Origin: Kitasatospora sp. NBC_00458 | GTDB taxonomy: Bacteria; Actinomycetota; Actinomycetes; Streptomycetales; Streptomycetaceae | DNA: 64,000 bases | Assembly: GCF_036013975.1 (NCBI RefSeq) | Contig: NZ_CP107904.1 | Span: 1,054,001 to 1,118,000, forward strand | Direction: 5' to 3' | Shown here: one piece after another, positions 61,215 through 64,000 of the stretch | How the letters are laid out: every line of letters begins with the position of its first letter | How positions within the stretch are numbered: the first letter of the stretch is position 1 | Position numbers and translations under genes: made by a program | The notes under the pieces: generated by a model | What the model saw: only the letters and a program-made list of their open reading frames with translations | Told to the model about the DNA's origin: nothing | Database searches by the model: none

Positions 61215-62374
61215 CAGGCGGCCCCGGTCAGGCCGCGGGCGACGATGACGCGCATGATCTCGTTGGTCCCTTCGAGGATCTGGTGCACCCGCAGGTCGCG
61301 GACGATCTTCTCGATGCCGTACTCGGCGAGGTAGCCGTAGCCGCCGTGCAGTTGGAGCGCCTGGTCGGCGACCTCGAACCCGGTGTCGGTGGCGTGGCGC
61401 TTGGCCATCGCGCAGAGCTGGGGCGCGCGGTCGTCGCCGCGGTCCAGCGCGGCGGCGGCCCGCCACACCAGGGCGCGGGCGGCCTCCAGTTCGGTCGCCA
61501 TGTCGGCGAGCCGGAACTGGAGCGCCTGGGCGTGCAGCAGCCGGGCCCCGAAGGCCTCGCGCTCGGCGAGGTACCGGGTGGCGCGCTCCAGCGCGGTCCG
61601 GGCGCCGCCCAGCGAGCAGGCGGCGATGCCGAGCCGGCCGCCGTTCAGCCCGGCCATGGCGATCCCGAACCCGCCGCCCTCGGCGCCGAGGAGGCGGTCG
61701 GCGGGCAGCCGGACCCCGTCCAGCACCACCTGCCGGGTGGGCTGGGCGTTCCAGCCCATCTTCTGCTCGTTCGGGCCGAAGGACAGCCCCGGGTCGTCGC
61801 GGTCCACGACGAAGGCGGAGACGCCCTTCGGTCCGGGGCCGCCGGTCCGGGCCATCACCAGGTAGAGCCGGGCGGCGCCCGCGCCGGAGATGAACTGCTT
61901 GACGCCGTCCAGCACCCAGTGGTCGCCGTCGCGCACCGCGCGGGTGGCGATCGCGGCGGCGTCCGATCCGGCGCCCGGCTCGGTGAGGCAGTAGCTTCCC
62001 AGATGCTCGGCCGTGCAGAGCGCCGGGAGCCAGCGGCGGCGCTGGTCGGCGGTGCCGTAGCGGTCGACCATCCAGCCCACCATGTTGTGGATGGACAGGT
62101 AGGCGGCGATCGACGGGCAGCCGGTGGCGAGCGCCTCGAAGGCCACCACCCCGTCCTGCCGGGTGAGTTCGGACCCGCCGACGTCCTCGCGGACGTACAC
62201 GCCGGCCAGGCCGAGGTCCGCCGCCTTGCGCAGCACGTCCACCGGGAAGTGCTTGGTCCGGTCCCACTCCACCGCGTGCGGCGCCAGGTACTCGTCGGCG
62301 AACGCCCGGGTGGTCTCCGCGACGGCCCGCTGGTCCTCGCTCAGGTCGTGGTCGTGGTCGTGCACGGCGCTCAT
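61214..62374 (-). CDS. Acyl-CoA dehydrogenase, probably isobutyryl-CoA dehydrogenase
   Basis: A 386-aa FAD enzyme starting at ATG 62374, overlapping the mmsA stop (ATGA). Family signatures: YCLTEPGAGSDAAAI near 130, FISGAGAARLYLVMAR, QLHGGYGYLAEYGIEKIVRD near 340, and ILEGTNEIMRVIVAR at the C-terminus with the catalytic Glu of the isobutyryl/short-branched group. An unusual His-Asp run (HDHDHD) follows the start. In this operon the expected reaction is isobutyryl-CoA to methacrylyl-CoA, step one after branched-chain keto-acid dehydrogenase in valine breakdown. An alternative is 2-methylbutyryl-CoA dehydrogenase (isoleucine), which the operon context makes less likely. Confidence 0.92.
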   Translation of the reverse strand: MSAVHDHDHDLSEDQRAVAETTRAFADEYLAPHAVEWDRTKHFPVDVLRKAADLGLAGVYVREDVGGSELTRQDGVVAFEALATGCPSIAAYLSIHNMVGWMVDRYGTADQRRRWLPALCTAEHLGSYCLTEPGAGSDAAAIATRAVRDGDHWVLDGVKQFISGAGAARLYLVMARTGGPGPKGVSAFVVDRDDPGLSFGPNEQKMGWNAQPTRQVVLDGVRLPADRLLGAEGGGFGIAMAGLNGGRLGIAACSLGGARTALERATRYLAEREAFGARLLHAQALQFRLADMATELEAARALVWRAAAALDRGDDRAPQLCAMAKRHATDTGFEVADQALQLHGGYGYLAEYGIEKIVRDLRVHQILEGTNEIMRVIVARGLTGAA

Positions 62375-63870
62375 CCCATCGTCGGCATGGTGAAGCTCGC
62401 GCCCTCCTTGACCCCGGAGGGCCAGCGCGAGGTGACGGTGCGGGTGCGGGTGTAGAAGCGGATCGAGTCCGGCCCGTGCTGGTTGAGGTCGCCGAACGCG
62501 GACCGCTTCCAGCCGCCGAAGGTGTGGTAGGCGATCGGCACCGGGATCGGCACGTTCACGCCGACCATGCCGGTGTTCACCCGGCGGGTGAAGTCGCGGG
62601 CGGTGTCGCCGTCCCGGGTGTAGATCGCCACCCCGTTGCCGAACTCGTGCTCGCTGGGCAGCCGCAGGGCCTCCTCGTAGTCGGCGGCGCGCACCACCGA
62701 GAGGACCGGGCCGAAGATCTCCTCGCGGTGGATCCGCATGTCCGGCGTGACCCGGTCGAACAGCGACGCGCCGAGGAAGAACCCGCCCTCGTGCCCCTCC
62801 AGCCGGAAGTCCCGTCCGTCGACGACCAGTTCGGCGCCCTCCCGGACGCCCAGGTCCAGGTAGCCGCGGACCCGCTCCAGCGCGTCCGGGCCCACCAGCG
62901 GGCCGAAGTCCGCCTCCGGGTCGTCCGAGCGGCCGACCTTCAGCGCGCCGATCCGCTCGACCAGCTTGGCCACCAGGGCGTCGGCGGTCTCCTCGCCGAC
63001 CGGGACGGCGACCGAGATCGCCATGCACCGCTCGCCCGCCGAGCCGTAGCCGGCGCCGATCAGCGCGTCGGCCACCTGGTCGAGGTCGGCGTCCGGCATG
63101 ACGATCATGTGGTTCTTGGCACCGCCGAAGCACTGGGCGCGCTTCCCGTGGGCGGCGGCCGTCGCGTAGACGTACTGGGCGATCGGCGTCGAGCCGACGA
63201 ACCCGAGCGCCTGCACCCGCGGGTCCTCCAGCAGGGTGTCGACCGCCTCCTTGTCCCCGTTGACCACGTTGAGGACGCCCGGCGGCAGGCCCGCCTCCAG
63301 GAACAGCTCGGCCAGCCGCAGCGGCACCGAGGGGTCCCGCTCGGAGGGCTTGAGGATGAAGGCGTTGCCGCAGGCCAGCGCGGGCGCCGCCTTCCACAGC
63401 GGGATCATCGCCGGGAAGTTGAACGGCGTGATCCCGGCGACGACGCCGAGCGGCTGGCGCATCGAGTACACGTCGATGCCGGTGCCCGCGTTGTCGGTGA
63501 ACTCGCCCTTCAGCAGGTGCGGGATACCGGCGGCGAACTCCACCACCTCCAGCCCGCGCTGGAGGTCGCCGTGCGCGTCGGCGACCGTCTTGCCGTGCTC
63601 GGCGGAGAGCAGCCTGGCGAGCGGCTCCCGCTCCTGCTCGACCAGTTGGAGGAAGCGCAGCAGCACCCGGGCCCGGCGCTGCGGGTTCCAGGCCGCCCAC
63701 TCGGGCTGCGCCTGCGCGGCGTCGGCGATCACCGCCTCGACCTCGGCGCGGCTCGCGAGCGGCACCCGGGCCTGGACCCGGCCGGTGTTGGGGTCGTACA
63801 CGTCGCCGAGGCGGCCGGACGTCCCGGGGACGCGCTTGCCTGCGACGAAGTGGGTCAGTTCACGGACCAT
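62371..63870 (-). CDS. mmsA: Methylmalonate-semialdehyde dehydrogenase (CoA-acylating)
   Basis: A 499-aa aldehyde dehydrogenase. ATG 63870 (VRELTHFVAGKRV) is preferred over the upstream in-frame ATG at 63924 because AGAAGGA lies 5 nt before it. Signatures: GVVAGITPFNFPAMIPLW, GNAFILKPSERDPS, GFVGSTPIAQYVY, GGAKNHMIVMPDAD, and the catalytic Cys in YGSAGERCMAISVAV near residue 285; the glutamate of ordinary ALDHs is absent at GGAKN, as in the CoA-acylating group. It converts methylmalonate semialdehyde to propionyl-CoA, the last step of valine catabolism. It is the first of five genes that overlap by 1-4 nt, so the operon promoter is in 63871-64000 or beyond the window. Confidence 0.95.
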   Translation of the reverse strand: MVRELTHFVAGKRVPGTSGRLGDVYDPNTGRVQARVPLASRAEVEAVIADAAQAQPEWAAWNPQRRARVLLRFLQLVEQEREPLARLLSAEHGKTVADAHGDLQRGLEVVEFAAGIPHLLKGEFTDNAGTGIDVYSMRQPLGVVAGITPFNFPAMIPLWKAAPALACGNAFILKPSERDPSVPLRLAELFLEAGLPPGVLNVVNGDKEAVDTLLEDPRVQALGFVGSTPIAQYVYATAAAHGKRAQCFGGAKNHMIVMPDADLDQVADALIGAGYGSAGERCMAISVAVPVGEETADALVAKLVERIGALKVGRSDDPEADFGPLVGPDALERVRGYLDLGVREGAELVVDGRDFRLEGHEGGFFLGASLFDRVTPDMRIHREEIFGPVLSVVRAADYEEALRLPSEHEFGNGVAIYTRDGDTARDFTRRVNTGMVGVNVPIPVPIAYHTFGGWKRSAFGDLNQHGPDSIRFYTRTRTVTSRWPSGVKEGASFTMPTMG

Positions 63871-64000
63871 CGGTTCCTTCTCTCGTCTGGGGTGGGGAGA
63901 GGAGGAATGGAGGACTCCGCCCACGGCGGCACGCCGCGCGGTGGCGCGGCGGGGCGGCCGTCGGCGGGGTGCGACAGGCGGACCGTCAGAGCAGGTGGGC
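63871..64000. other. Upstream region of the valine operon, no gene supported
   Basis: These last 130 bases hold the mmsA ribosome site (GAGAAGGA) and presumably its promoter. No convincing open frame, repeat or recognisable operator was seen before the window ends. Confidence 0.5.

Noticed and set aside
60132..62267. 711-aa frame upstream-extended from the HIBYL-CoA hydrolase
   Set aside because: The extra N-terminal part is an out-of-frame reading of the acyl-CoA dehydrogenase gene; ATG 61214 overlaps that gene's stop as in the rest of the operon.

Overview
This window is chromosomal DNA of a high-GC actinomycete, most likely Streptomyces or a close relative such as Kitasatospora. The evidence is very high GC with strong third-position G/C bias, frequent GTG starts, chains of GTGA/ATGA start-stop overlaps, giant modular type I polyketide synthases and a class-E-type sortase signal (LAGTG). 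I cannot name the species. No tRNA, rRNA, CRISPR array, insertion sequence or phage gene was seen.

Region 1 (1-46296, all minus strand): a giant modular PKS locus that continues past the left edge. The upstream gene (46296-20107, 8729 aa) carries a KS-Q/malonyl-AT/ACP loading module, four extension modules and a C-terminal docking tail. The downstream gene (GTG 20048 to beyond position 1) begins with a docking coiled coil and carries three complete modules and the KS plus part of the AT of a fourth. AT motifs read malonyl for loading and module 6, methylmalonyl for modules 1-5 and 8, and a methylmalonyl-like variant (YAAHS) for module 7. Module 4 has a degenerate KR and so should leave a ketone. 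If the chain is colinear, it starts from acetate and is heavily methyl-branched: CH3-CH=C(Me)-CH2-CH(Me)-CH=C(Me)-CO-CH(Me)-CH=C(Me)-[CH(OH)CH2 or CH=CH]-CH2-CH(Me)-CO-. No thioesterase or tailoring gene is in view.

Region 2 (46297-48312): a 1.25-kb gene-poor stretch holding the PKS promoter region and a candidate palindromic operator. It is followed by a truncated 2-methylcitrate dehydratase (prpD) whose homology stops abruptly where it meets, tail to tail, a small minus-strand gene.

Region 3 (48013-58301): a cobalamin acquisition locus. Two cobalamin riboswitches stand back to back. One drives, leftward, a sortase-anchored alpha-toroid protein, a second anchored protein, an ECF transporter T component, a fused double ATPase, an S component and a small gene. 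The other drives, rightward, a secreted protein with the domain order of animal transcobalamin.

Region 4 (58403-63870, minus): a five-gene, fully overlapping operon covering valine catabolism from isobutyryl-CoA to propionyl-CoA (mmsA, acyl-CoA dehydrogenase, HIBYL-CoA hydrolase, mmsB, enoyl-CoA hydratase).

Together the window can be read as a methylmalonyl-CoA economy. The PKS consumes mostly methylmalonyl-CoA, the valine operon makes its precursor propionyl-CoA, B12 is the cofactor of methylmalonyl-CoA mutase, and the local copy of a propionyl-CoA-consuming gene is broken. That link is inference; each part is supported separately.
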